From contig CAZSTS010000033.1 in assembly GCA_964609965.1 (NCBI GenBank), positions 1 through 15,657 of the forward strand: DNA of 15,657 bases, written 5' to 3'. Numbering within the stretch: position 1 is the stretch's first letter; each line of letters begins with the position of its first letter. The position numbers were made by a program, and so were the translations under genes. This DNA is from JAHJDR01 sp964609965 (GTDB taxonomy: Bacteria > UBA10199 > JADGCS01). The notes beneath the pieces are model-generated. The model was not told the origin of the DNA. It saw only the letters and a program-made list of their open reading frames with translations, and searched no databases. Below, piece after piece: positions 5,387 to 13,804 of the stretch.

Positions 5387-6805
5387 ATGGAAGAAATGAA
5401 AAATTACACTCCTCGAGAAATTGTTAAAGAACTAGATCGCTACATTATTGGTCAAAATGATGCTAAACGTTCCGTGTCTATTGCTCTACGCAACAGATGG
5501 AGACGCCTTCAAGTTCAAGGTGAAATGCAAGATGACATTATCCCAAAGAATATTATCATGATAGGCCCTACTGGCGTTGGCAAAACAGAGATTTCTAGAC
5601 GTCTTGCAAAACTGGCAGAATCCCCCTTCTATAAAGTCGAAGCCTCTAAGTTTACTGAGGTGGGTTATGTAGGAAAAGACGTTGAATCTATGATCCGTGA
5701 CCTTACAGAAACTGGTATAAACATTGTTAGAAAAAGAGAACAAGAACGTGTACAAACTAAGGCACGTGATTTAGCCGAAGAACGACTTCTCGATCTTTTG
5801 CTTCCTCCAAAGAAAAAAGAGCCAAATAAACCGCTCCCTTTTGGTATGCAGCCCACTGATTCACCCGAACCTCAAAAGCAAGAGAATGAAGAAGCTGATG
5901 CAAAAAAGACCCGTGAAAAACTTCGTAAAATGCTTCGTGAAGGCAAACTCGACAAACGAAAAGTAGATCTCGACATAGGCCCCAAGCTTCCACAGCATGG
6001 CCCTGGCATGCCAATGGTCGAAATCATTTCTGCAGGTGGCACCTTAGATGACCTATCGAATAACTTAAAAGACATGTTTGGTGGCATGTTTCCACAAGGA
6101 AAAAAACGACAACAAGTTGAGGTCCCCGAAGCCCTAGAAATTCTCACAAATGATGAAGCAGCCAATCTCATCGACATGGAAGCAGTGACAAAGATGGCCA
6201 TTAATTTTGTTGAAAATAACGGCATCATCTTTCTTGATGAAATTGACAAAATCGCTTCCAGGTCTGATGGTCGTTCTGGACCTGATGTGAGCCGCGAAGG
6301 TGTCCAAAGAGATATTTTACCAATTGTAGAAGGTTCTACTGTTTCTACAAAATATGGTTTTGTAAAAACTGACCACATCCTTTTCATTGCTTCTGGGGCG
6401 TTTCATCAATCTAAGCCAAGTGATCTCATTCCAGAACTCCAAGGCAGATTCCCCATCCGTGTTGAACTAAACTCATTAACTAAAAGTGACTTTTTAAAAA
6501 TCTTAACAGAACCTAAAAACTCGCTAACTAAGCAATACAAAGCGCTCATGGAGACTGAAAAGGTCGATCTCAAATTCAGCAAAGATTCTCTAGAAGAAAT
6601 AGCGAGCTTTGCAGCCAAAGCCAATGACCAGATGGAGAATATCGGAGCTAGAAGATTGCACACAATTTTAGAAAAGGTTATGGATGAAATTTCGTTTGAT
6701 GCTTCAGAAAAAAACAATACCACATTCGAAATCGACAAAAAATATGTCAAAAAATGCTTGAGCAAGGTCATTGATGACCAAGATTTGAGCAAATACATAC
6801 TTTAA
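5387..6805 (+). CDS. hslU: HslU, AAA+ ATPase subunit of the HslVU protease
   Basis: AAA+ unfoldase, 472 residues, that feeds substrates into HslV. Visible landmarks: TPREIV start, IIGQ box, Walker A GPTGVGKT (60-67), pore loop GYVG (93-96), a charged intermediate (I) domain with Pro/Lys/Glu-rich insert (about 110-245), Walker B IIFLDEID (280-287), arginine finger in LQGRFPIRV (Arg354), sensor 2 in GARRLHT (420-425) and the C-terminal tail ending SKYIL, which docks into HslV. All key residues are intact. The ATG at 5387 is 2 bp after the hslV stop; a second in-frame ATG at 5396 has GGAA just upstream and would begin MKNYTPREI, closer to E. coli, so it may be the true start. Confidence 0.98.
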   Translation: MEEMKNYTPREIVKELDRYIIGQNDAKRSVSIALRNRWRRLQVQGEMQDDIIPKNIIMIGPTGVGKTEISRRLAKLAESPFYKVEASKFTEVGYVGKDVESMIRDLTETGINIVRKREQERVQTKARDLAEERLLDLLLPPKKKEPNKPLPFGMQPTDSPEPQKQENEEADAKKTREKLRKMLREGKLDKRKVDLDIGPKLPQHGPGMPMVEIISAGGTLDDLSNNLKDMFGGMFPQGKKRQQVEVPEALEILTNDEAANLIDMEAVTKMAINFVENNGIIFLDEIDKIASRSDGRSGPDVSREGVQRDILPIVEGSTVSTKYGFVKTDHILFIASGAFHQSKPSDLIPELQGRFPIRVELNSLTKSDFLKILTEPKNSLTKQYKALMETEKVDLKFSKDSLEEIASFAAKANDQMENIGARRLHTILEKVMDEISFDASEKNNTTFEIDKKYVKKCLSKVIDDQDLSKYIL

Positions 6806-6855
6806 GACAAACAAAAAACTAAAACCAGGTGTCGAAATAATAAACAGGAGAAAAA

Positions 6856-8061
6856 ATGACCGATAAAATTAATAAAGTAGTCCTTGCCTATTCAGGAGGT
6901 CTCGATACCTCTATCATAGTACGATGGTTGATCGAAACTTATGGCTGCGAAGTGATTTGTTTTGCTGCAGACCTAGGTCAAGGTGATGAACTTGCCCCTT
7001 TAGAAGAAAAAGCGCTTAAAACAGGAGCCAGCAAAATTTATATCGATAATTTACAAGAAGAGTTTATCAAAGATTACGTTTTTCCAATGTTTCGGGCTAA
7101 CACTATCTATGAAGGCACCTATCTCTTAGGCACAGCCATTGCTCGACCTATCATAGCCAAGCGCCAAATAGAAATTGCAGCCCAAGAAGGAGCCCATGCA
7201 GTGAGCCATGGAGCCACTGGCAAAGGAAATGACCAAGTTCGTTTTGAAATGTCTTATTACGCCCTTAATCCCAACATAAAAGTCATTGCTCCTTGGCGAG
7301 AATGGGATTTGATCAGCCGCGACAAGCTTCTTGGGTATGCCGAAAAATATGACATCTCCACTACAGTGACAAAATCAAAACCCTATAGTTGTGATCGTAA
7401 TCTTCTCCACTTAAGTTTTGAAGGCGGCGTTCTTGAAGACCCTTGGACAGAACCCCCTGCTGATATTTATGAATTGACTAAGTCACCTGACGAAGCCCCT
7501 GACAAGCCCACATACATTGAAATCGATTTTGAAAAGGGAGACCCAACACATATCGATGGGCAGCCCATGACTCCAGCAACGCTACTTACTTACTTAAATA
7601 AAGTTGGTGGCGAAAATGGAATTGGTCGGGTTGATCTTGTCGAAAATCGTTTTGTAGGCATGAAATCACGTGGCGTTTATGAAACACCAGGTGGCACTAT
7701 CCTTCTCGAAGCTCACAGAGCCATGGAATCTATCACAATGGACCGAGATGTTATGCATATCCGAGATAGCCTCGTGCCAAAATACGCTCAAATTATTTAC
7801 AATGGTTTTTGGTTCACCCCCGAAAGAGAGCTTATGCAAAAACTCATTGATGAATCACAAGTCAGAGTCAACGGAACAGTAAGACTAAGGCTCTACAAAG
7901 GCAATGTCATGGTTGTTGGTCGAAAATCACCCGATTCTCTGTATAACCCTGAATTTGCCACCTTTGACGAAGACTCTGTCTACAACCACGCTGAAGCCGA
8001 AGGTTTTATTAAACTCAATGCTTTACGAATGAGAATACGGGAGTTAATGAGAAACCCATAA
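6856..8061 (+). CDS. argG: Argininosuccinate synthase
   Basis: ATP-dependent ligase joining citrulline and aspartate, the penultimate step of arginine synthesis, cytoplasmic. Length 401 is typical. The ATP pyrophosphatase P-loop AYSGGLDTS is at 11-19; the substrate-binding segment HGATGKGNDQVRFE is at 118-131; IAPWREWDL, the SCDRNLLHLSFEGG block and VGMKSRGVYETPGGTIL are all present. A clear AGGAG precedes the ATG by 6 nt. It lies 50 bp after hslU, so it may belong to the same transcript, but it has its own strong ribosome site. The only arginine gene in view, it is followed after 4 bp by the TolC-family gene. Confidence 0.98.
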   Translation: MTDKINKVVLAYSGGLDTSIIVRWLIETYGCEVICFAADLGQGDELAPLEEKALKTGASKIYIDNLQEEFIKDYVFPMFRANTIYEGTYLLGTAIARPIIAKRQIEIAAQEGAHAVSHGATGKGNDQVRFEMSYYALNPNIKVIAPWREWDLISRDKLLGYAEKYDISTTVTKSKPYSCDRNLLHLSFEGGVLEDPWTEPPADIYELTKSPDEAPDKPTYIEIDFEKGDPTHIDGQPMTPATLLTYLNKVGGENGIGRVDLVENRFVGMKSRGVYETPGGTILLEAHRAMESITMDRDVMHIRDSLVPKYAQIIYNGFWFTPERELMQKLIDESQVRVNGTVRLRLYKGNVMVVGRKSPDSLYNPEFATFDEDSVYNHAEAEGFIKLNALRMRIRELMRNP

Positions 8062-8065
8062 TGTT

Positions 8066-9427
8066 ATGAATAGACCTTTAATTTCTATCATATTCTCCCT
8101 CCTGCTCATAACTTCTTTTGTTACAACAAGCTTAGCTAATATCAGCAAACCCGTTTACAGATTAAATCTTCAAGAATGCGTTGAAATGGCTCTAAGAAAT
8201 AACGAAGAAATTAAAGCCGCGGGCTACGATGTCTACACATACATAGCCCGAAAAATAGAGGCCACAAAACGTTATGTGCCTGTAGTAAAATATAAATATC
8301 GAATCGCGCCAGTCCCCAGAGACTTAGACAACCCATCTGAATCCTTTTTTTCGGGTGATATTTCCGTATTTGATTCAATAAAAATCGAAGCAGGGATTCC
8401 TGTTGCTCATTTTGGACGGCTAGAGATGAACAAACAATTAGCCGATATTGGCATCGATGCAGCAAGACTCCAAAAAAAGAAGAAGGCAGATGAAGTTGTT
8501 TTGGATATTTACAAACTCTACAACGGAATTCTTCTCGCCCGAGAACTAAAAGTATTAGCTCACAAAGGCCTAGACGCTGTTAAAGGAAAAATAGTAGAAC
8601 TCGAAAAAGAGGAATATACTGACCAGCTTCAAATTTTAAAACTTAAAGCCATTTTTTACGAAGTCGAAAAACGACTTGATGAAGCCAATAAAAAAGAAAC
8701 CATCGCTAAAGCCATGTTAAAAGTGAGAATGGGCATAGAAGATGATGTTAACTTTGATCTTAAAGACACCTATCTCAAAAAAGTCCATTTTAAAGTAAAA
8801 TCGTATGATGAATTATTAAGCCAATCCAAAGAAAACAGGCCTGAATTTCAACTTCTCCATCATCAAGTAAATGCTAAAAGAAAACAAATTATCCTAGAAA
8901 AAAAGGAATATTACCCTAAGCTAAACTTTGGAGCTTTTTTTGAGTATGGGTATAGCCCAGGTATCATTGGTGACGAAGATGACAACACGTTTAACAACCC
9001 CTTTAATTTTACCAGAGCAGGATTAGGGCTCGAACTAACAAGTGAACTTGATTTTCGCAAAATCAAATCAAGAGTTGAACTTGCTAAAGCAGAACACCTC
9101 AAAGCCATTGCCGAAAAAAGATCAAACTATCGACTATTAGAAATTGACCTCAAAAACGCTTATTTAGATTATTTGCAAAAACAAAAGCTTTTTTGGAGAG
9201 CCGAAAAAGAAAAACGCTCAGCCAGACAAATTGTATTTCTTACAAAAAGCAATCTCGACATTGGCCTTGGAGAAAAAAAGGATTATTTAGAAGCCCTTCA
9301 GTCTTATCTGCTCATCCAAGCAGCATGCTATGAAAATATGTATAGATATAATTTAACTGTAGCTACTTTAAAATATAAATTAGGCATTATTACAAAACCC
9401 TATATCAGTAATCTTCAATCACGCTAG
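8066..9427 (+). CDS. TolC-family outer-membrane efflux protein
   Basis: A 453-residue protein of normal TolC/OEP length. A signal peptide (to about residue 24, SFVTTSLA) is followed by the characteristic N-terminal helix YRLNLQECVEMALRNNEEI. Two related halves follow, each a strand pair plus long coiled helices: YVPVVKYKYRI with an AGIPVAHFGRLEMN turn in the first, and YYPKLNFGAFFEYGYSPG with LTSELDFRKIKSRVELAKAEH in the second. The end has the usual helix LEALQSYLLIQAACYENMYRYNLTVA in two parts and a KLGI close. Such proteins form trimeric channels across the outer membrane and periplasm for efflux or type I secretion. No periplasmic adaptor or inner-membrane pump is encoded nearby; the partners downstream are an MlaC-like carrier and a phosphodiesterase. 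The gene starts 4 bp after argG without a clear ribosome site, suggesting coupling. Confidence 0.88.
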   Translation: MNRPLISIIFSLLLITSFVTTSLANISKPVYRLNLQECVEMALRNNEEIKAAGYDVYTYIARKIEATKRYVPVVKYKYRIAPVPRDLDNPSESFFSGDISVFDSIKIEAGIPVAHFGRLEMNKQLADIGIDAARLQKKKKADEVVLDIYKLYNGILLARELKVLAHKGLDAVKGKIVELEKEEYTDQLQILKLKAIFYEVEKRLDEANKKETIAKAMLKVRMGIEDDVNFDLKDTYLKKVHFKVKSYDELLSQSKENRPEFQLLHHQVNAKRKQIILEKKEYYPKLNFGAFFEYGYSPGIIGDEDDNTFNNPFNFTRAGLGLELTSELDFRKIKSRVELAKAEHLKAIAEKRSNYRLLEIDLKNAYLDYLQKQKLFWRAEKEKRSARQIVFLTKSNLDIGLGEKKDYLEALQSYLLIQAACYENMYRYNLTVATLKYKLGIITKPYISNLQSR

Positions 9428-9436
9428 GAGGCTCTC

Positions 9437-10240
9437 TTGTCATATCTCAAAACGCTCTTCTCTGTACTTCTTTGTATCTGCATTCTTAGTTGTGCTTCCT
9501 CAAAGGATCCAAATAAATCTGATCAAGAAACCGCATTATCTAAAGAAGGTCAAAAGACCCAAACATTGGGATCTTCCTCTGATAAAACTAAAAAAACCGA
9601 CCCTATTTACGAAGAATATAAACCTACTGTTTTGGATCCCAAGGACATTATCCCTCCTATGAAATCCATAAAGAATCTTGATAAAATGATAGAAAGCTAT
9701 CACCTGGGACAAGACCTAACTCCAGAGCAAGTTAATGAAAACAAAAGGTTAAAACAGAGGATTATCCGCGGCACATTCGACATCAAAGAACTTTGCCGTC
9801 TTTCTTTGGGAAAACATTGGCATGAGATTTCTAAAAAACAACAAAAACACTTTGTTGGTCTTATGACAACACTTCTTGAAACTAAGGCTATCTTTTCTAA
9901 AGAACAACTCAAAGGCTCAAACAAGTACTATACACTCCGGTATAAAAAAGAAGTTTTTGATGATCCAGAAAAAAAGAAAGCCACTGTGTACACAAATATG
10001 AATATCCCTAAAGAAAAAATGACATTAGATATTACATATAAAATGCTACTCACTCCTTATGGCTGGAAAATATTTGATATCATAGTTGATGATGCCTCTT
10101 TATTGACCAACTATAAATCTCAATTTCACCGAATCATAATCAAAGACAATTACAAGGAATTGATTGCTCGAATGGAAAAAAAATTAAAAGAAATACAAGG
10201 AACTCCAGAAAATAAATCTGCAACAAATTCTAAGCAATAA
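9437..10240 (+). CDS. MlaC-family phospholipid carrier, lipoprotein form
   Basis: A 267-residue protein. The TTG at 9437 is chosen because a full AGGAGG (9426-9431) lies 5 nt upstream and overlaps the TAG of the preceding gene. The N-terminus has a hydrophobic stretch and a lipobox-like ILSC (Cys19). A Ser/Lys/Thr-rich linker runs to about residue 75. Residues 75-255 fit the MlaC/Ttg2D family: ELCRLSLGKHWHEISKKQQKH, ATVYTNMNI, DITYKMLLTPYGWKIFDIIVDDASLLTNYK, SQFHRII and ELIARMEKKL. MlaC carries phospholipids through the periplasm between the outer and inner membranes; the usual MlaFEDB partners are absent here. A lipid anchor would tether the carrier to a membrane, unlike soluble E. coli MlaC. 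It could also be a hopanoid-type carrier (HpnM). Its TAA overlaps the next ATG by 1 base. Confidence 0.85.
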   Translation: MSYLKTLFSVLLCICILSCASSKDPNKSDQETALSKEGQKTQTLGSSSDKTKKTDPIYEEYKPTVLDPKDIIPPMKSIKNLDKMIESYHLGQDLTPEQVNENKRLKQRIIRGTFDIKELCRLSLGKHWHEISKKQQKHFVGLMTTLLETKAIFSKEQLKGSNKYYTLRYKKEVFDDPEKKKATVYTNMNIPKEKMTLDITYKMLLTPYGWKIFDIIVDDASLLTNYKSQFHRIIIKDNYKELIARMEKKLKEIQGTPENKSATNSKQ

Positions 10241-11691
10241 TGAGCCAACTAGACTCTCATAAATTCAAACGCGCCATTCTCATCCTCATTGATGGTGCTA
10301 GACCTGATGCCCTTATGAAAGAAATCATGAAGGGCAAAATGCCTCACATCCAAGAACACTTTGTCAATAAAGGCACGAACAAAACCATGTTGACGTGCTT
10401 TCCCTCAACCACAGGACCAGCCTACCTTCCCTACCTCACAGGCTGTTTCCCTGGGACCTGCAATATCCCAGGAGTCAGGTGGTTTGATAAACCCATGTAC
10501 GCAAAAAAAGGATGGGGGTTTAAAAGTTTTCGGAGCTATTGCGGTCCAGAAACAGTGCTTTTTGATCGAGACCTAAATCCTAACATTAAAACTGCTTGGG
10601 ATATTTTTGAAAATGGAAAAAATATTATTGGTGGCGTGACAAAGGGCATCAAGAAAGAAAATAATATCACGCGTTTTGGGCGTAATCTATTTTACTACTA
10701 CTCTCATTTAACAGACCGCTGGTCATTTATTGACCAAATTGCAAAAGACAGGCTTTCGACAACAATTGATAAAGGTGATTTCGATTTTATTTTTGCCGTA
10801 TTCCCAGCAGTTGATGAATATTCTCATAGAAGTTCTGTTTTTCATGACAGAACAAGGCAAACGTACGCCGAAGTGGATCAATACATTGGTGAAACAATTC
10901 AACAGCTCAAAAAACAAAATCTGTACGACGAAACTCTTCTTATTATTGTCAGTGATCATGGTCTATCAGACACACACTCGCATTTTGATATTGGTCCCTG
11001 GCTCGAACAAGAAAAGAACATCAAAACTCTCTACTACACAAATATCTTCAAGTTTAGATTTAAAGCCTCTACCATGGTATCTGGTAATGGCATGTGCCAC
11101 ATATACCTAAAGGGTGAAAACGGTTGGGGCTATCGAAAAACCTTTGAAGAAATATCTCACACTTCGCTTCTCCTTGATGAACTCAGACAAAGACCCGAAA
11201 TTAATTTAGTTGTTTCCGAAGGAGCCAATAGAGCAATTCATTTTCAAAACCATAAGGGACATAGTTTTTTCATGTACGATAAAGAAAAAGACCTTATCTG
11301 GTACCAGTTTGACAGAGAGGATCCTCTAGAGATTTTTACACAAGATAGTCCAGAACTCAAAACTGGATTTACATTTGATCAAAGTCTAAAACTGACTTGG
11401 GAGTCACAGTACCCAGATGTCTTTATGCAAATGCACCAACTATTTCTTTCGCCACGCACAGGCGACATTGTTGTATCAGCACGTGAAGGCTATGATCTAA
11501 GAGTCAAGTTTGAACACCCTGTTCATAAAGCAAGTCATGGCTCCATTTTACCAGCACATATGCAAGTCCCTTTTTTGATGAACCATCCTATCGAATCAGA
11601 ACACGTCCGCTCTGTTGATGTTTTTCCAACAATGCTTAAGCTTTTGGGAAAAGAAATACCCACAGGTATTGATGGAAGATGTCTTGTATGA
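10240..11691 (+). CDS. Type I phosphodiesterase/nucleotide pyrophosphatase family protein
   Basis: A 483-residue member of the alkaline-phosphatase superfamily (Phosphodiest family), which hydrolyses phosphate esters using two metal ions and a Thr nucleophile. Expected ligands are visible: Asp18 in ILIDGARPD, nucleophile Thr58 in FPSTTGPAY, Asp192 and His196 in FPAVDEYSH, Asp239 and His240 in IVSDHGLSDTHSH, and His433 in HKASHGS. The C-terminus (VDVFPTMLKLLGKEIPTGIDG) is typical of the superfamily. No signal peptide or membrane segment is evident, so it is probably cytoplasmic, odd for the partner of two envelope proteins. The start ATG shares one base with the MlaC-like stop (TAATG), so translation is coupled. 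The substrate is unknown; nucleotides, phosphodiesters or lipid head groups are all possible. Confidence 0.88.
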   Translation: MSQLDSHKFKRAILILIDGARPDALMKEIMKGKMPHIQEHFVNKGTNKTMLTCFPSTTGPAYLPYLTGCFPGTCNIPGVRWFDKPMYAKKGWGFKSFRSYCGPETVLFDRDLNPNIKTAWDIFENGKNIIGGVTKGIKKENNITRFGRNLFYYYSHLTDRWSFIDQIAKDRLSTTIDKGDFDFIFAVFPAVDEYSHRSSVFHDRTRQTYAEVDQYIGETIQQLKKQNLYDETLLIIVSDHGLSDTHSHFDIGPWLEQEKNIKTLYYTNIFKFRFKASTMVSGNGMCHIYLKGENGWGYRKTFEEISHTSLLLDELRQRPEINLVVSEGANRAIHFQNHKGHSFFMYDKEKDLIWYQFDREDPLEIFTQDSPELKTGFTFDQSLKLTWESQYPDVFMQMHQLFLSPRTGDIVVSAREGYDLRVKFEHPVHKASHGSILPAHMQVPFLMNHPIESEHVRSVDVFPTMLKLLGKEIPTGIDGRCLV

Positions 11692-11701
11692 AATAGGGGA
11701 C

Positions 11702-12559
11702 TTAGAAAGGTTCTACTGTCAACATGCCATTACCCTGCAATAAGTAGTCTTCGTGCGTATCCCCATCTTCTATAATGAGAGGCTCAGCAATAATATCAAC
11801 AGATGAAGAAAAGCCTCTATAATAATCTTCAATCATCAAACCAGTAAGGTCAGGCGTGGCCGTCTCGAGAGTGGTCAAAAGATATTTTTCTTTGTCACCC
11901 TGTGTATTGAAAATACTCCCATCCAATCCCAGACAATTAGAGAACCAATCTTCAAGCATGCTATCTTTATCAAACTTAACTTGAACTGCTAGTTGATTAA
12001 TCTCTGGATCTTCTTCTGTTTCTTCTGCATATTTGTAACGCACTAAGATATCGGCCTCGACGTTTTCTAACTGAATATCTAACTTGCATGTAAACAATTC
12101 ATTTCCTGCTAAAAAACCTACAATATCTGTCATAATTTCTGCATTACCAGTTGTGCGATATCGTTTATCAATAACTTCAATCTCTTGTTCTAATTTTAAT
12201 GTATAACTGATTTCCAAAAAAGGAATATCCGTTAAAGTATCTGTAACAACTACCTGCGATTCAAAATCAAATTTTAAAAGATGAGTGGGACCTTCGGATT
12301 CAACTTCAAAATCTTCTTCTTCAGCATCATCCGGACCAAACAGGATACTTGTTTTACCCTCATCACTATCAGGATCATCCTCTGCAAGTGTGCCCGAAAA
12401 ATCTTTAGGCATAGAATAGTAGTCATCATTTGAGGGGGTTTCTTCGGCAATATCTAGGTCGACATTATAAATCTGTGTCCCGTCATCTGCTGATTGAGCA
12501 AAGAGGGGCATTGGAATGAAGAAGAAAATCAGTAATATTGGGATAATATATTTCATCAT
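11702..12559 (-). CDS. Exported acidic protein of unknown function
   Basis: A 285-residue protein I do not recognise. It has a strong signal peptide (MMKYIIPILLIFFFIPMPLFA, cleavage near 21) and no further membrane segment. Residues 22-90 are very rich in Asp and Glu and probably disordered; the rest alternates short beta-type segments (LLKFDFESQVVVT, LEISYTLKLEQEIEV, LTCKLDIQLE-like, LAVQVKFDKD) and has two cysteines (FTCKLD, SNCLGL). The fold is probably a beta sandwich in the periplasm or on the surface. Its stop lies 10 bp from the convergent phosphodiesterase stop, with no terminator between. ATG 12559 or the next codon may start; no strong ribosome site is seen. The inverted-repeat element begins only 7 nt upstream of the start codon. 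Confidence 0.7.
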   Translation of the reverse strand: MMKYIIPILLIFFFIPMPLFAQSADDGTQIYNVDLDIAEETPSNDDYYSMPKDFSGTLAEDDPDSDEGKTSILFGPDDAEEEDFEVESEGPTHLLKFDFESQVVVTDTLTDIPFLEISYTLKLEQEIEVIDKRYRTTGNAEIMTDIVGFLAGNELFTCKLDIQLENVEADILVRYKYAEETEEDPEINQLAVQVKFDKDSMLEDWFSNCLGLDGSIFNTQGDKEKYLLTTLETATPDLTGLMIEDYYRGFSSSVDIIAEPLIIEDGDTHEDYLLQGNGMLTVEPF

Positions 12560-12566
12560 AACTTAC

Positions 12567-12701
12567 TTAAGGGCACCTCTAAAAACTGCCCAGATGCAAG
12601 GCGAATTAAAAATTGAGCGAAGGAGCGTGCATTTAGGTACGTAACTAAGCGCAATTTTTAATTCAACGCCGCAAATGGTTAGTTTTTAGAGGTACCCTTA
12701 A
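12567..12701. repeat. 135-bp inverted-repeat element (MITE/REP-like)
   Basis: The outer arms, 12567-12587 and 12681-12701, match over 20 of 21 bases (TTAAGGG...CTAAAAACT). An inner perfect 13-bp pair is at 12603-12615 and 12652-12664. Between them the arms are imperfect, with CAGATGCAAGGCG on the left and CGCCGCAAATG on the right. No reading frame is enclosed. I recall similar GCCCAGATGCAAGGCG-type elements from other proteobacterial genomes, but this is memory, not a search. It is the likely 5' leader or promoter-proximal DNA of the gene starting at 12559. Confidence 0.88.
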
Positions 12702-12983
12702 ATACCATTGTATCAAAAGACATACATCCTTACAATTAAGCAGAATGAATAACTCGTAACAAATGAATTTAACTGCCTTTTTTCAATATTATCGCTTCAA
12801 CATATTATGCCATTATGATAATACAAACGCAATTATAGAATATTACTATCTATTTTATTTGCAAATACTTCGCAGCTAAAAGCGACAATCCAGGTCCCAC
12901 AATTTGCTCATATTTCTCTTTACACACCTTGAATTTTTACTTTATGGAACTTCCGACATACAACATTTTATGGAGGCAAACAA
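12702..12983. other. AT-rich intergenic region before the barrel gene
   Basis: No gene is seen in these 282 bases. It should carry the promoter of the barrel gene and possibly that of the minus-strand gene, but I see only weak candidates. One is TTGTAT (12708-12713), 17 bp, TACAAT (12731-12736) on the plus strand, whose -35 is poor. A strong GGAGG ribosome site (12972-12976) ends the region, 7 nt before the ATG at 12984. Confidence 0.5.
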
Positions 12984-13748
12984 ATGAGAAAAAACACCCT
13001 ACTCATCTTAATACTTTCTTTAATCCTTGTTCTAAGTCAAAGCATCACTGCCTTTGCTGAAGAAGAAGAGTGGATTGAAATCGAAGAAAAGACCAAAATC
13101 CATGGTTCTGTAGACGGAAATTATACTTACGATACCCGTGATATGAACCGTTTGACATTGAATACTCTTATATTTTTTCCATACGGAATTAGTTATTACA
13201 ATGTTTTTCACCTTAATTCCCTGATGGCCGTTGATGGGGGAAATTTTGATCTCGACAATTATTACCATGAACAAGATATTTGGTGGAACGTTTATCGCAA
13301 AGTTCCTGTTGATCTTGTTTTCCAATGGCAAAGCATGTCAGGAGCAAATAATGATCAAGCCCGTTTTGGTTTTAGGTGGAGAATTTCAGACACCCCTTGG
13401 ATCAAACCCTTTTGTGAAAAAATCCACCTCTTTCTCACAACACAAGTTCATGCCTTTCAAACAGATTTTAATCCATCTGCTGGTTGGGGATTCTCATTTG
13501 AGCATTTTTGGCGCATGCAAGTCTTGCCATCAATCTTTAATGATCGCGTCTATATAGCTGGTTATATGGATCATAACTTAGATTATGGCGGAGCCACAGC
13601 AGGCAATAATAGCGCCATAGTCACCGAAACACAGATTGGTGTTAAGGTTTATGGCAATTTGAACGTGATCGCCGAATACCGTTACAGTGACTACGATGCC
13701 AGACAGCATGGTGTAGGATTTGGTCTAGAATATATTGTGAATTTCTAG
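12984..13748 (+). CDS. Predicted outer-membrane beta-barrel protein
   Basis: A 254-residue protein with a signal peptide ending ITAFA (residue 25) and then a short Glu-rich stretch. The body is a series of alternating polar and aromatic strands with tight turns: KIHGSVDGNYTYDT, LTLNTLIFFPYGISYYNVFH, VDLVFQWQSMSG, ARFGFRWRIS, IHLFLTTQVHAF, SAGWGFSFEHFWRM, RVYIAGYMDHNLDY, TETQIGVKVYGNLNVIAEYRY and GVGFGLEYIVNF. The final Phe is the classic C-terminal signal for BAM-assisted outer-membrane insertion. About ten to twelve strands would fit. I cannot name the family; a small porin or channel, or a surface adhesion barrel, would be consistent. A good ribosome site (GGAGG) supports the start. The next gene follows after 56 bp on the same strand. 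Confidence 0.75.
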   Translation: MRKNTLLILILSLILVLSQSITAFAEEEEWIEIEEKTKIHGSVDGNYTYDTRDMNRLTLNTLIFFPYGISYYNVFHLNSLMAVDGGNFDLDNYYHEQDIWWNVYRKVPVDLVFQWQSMSGANNDQARFGFRWRISDTPWIKPFCEKIHLFLTTQVHAFQTDFNPSAGWGFSFEHFWRMQVLPSIFNDRVYIAGYMDHNLDYGGATAGNNSAIVTETQIGVKVYGNLNVIAEYRYSDYDARQHGVGFGLEYIVNF

Positions 13749-13804
13749 ATTTAACTAAGTCTCTATTGAAAAAATATATCAATCAATGTTACTCACTCAA
13801 TCAG

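Noticed and set aside
5872..6387. 171-codon antisense frame opposite hslU
   Set aside because: It covers the I domain and Walker B coding part of an intact hslU; its translation is low-complexity Ser/Met/Pro and matches nothing known.
12795..12821. dif-like sequence (CTTCAACATAT, short spacer, TTATGATAATA) that might be a Xer target
   Set aside because: One arm matches the XerD-type consensus at only about 8 of 11 positions, the other arm at about 5, and the spacer is 7 bp instead of 6. In AT-rich DNA this is weak.
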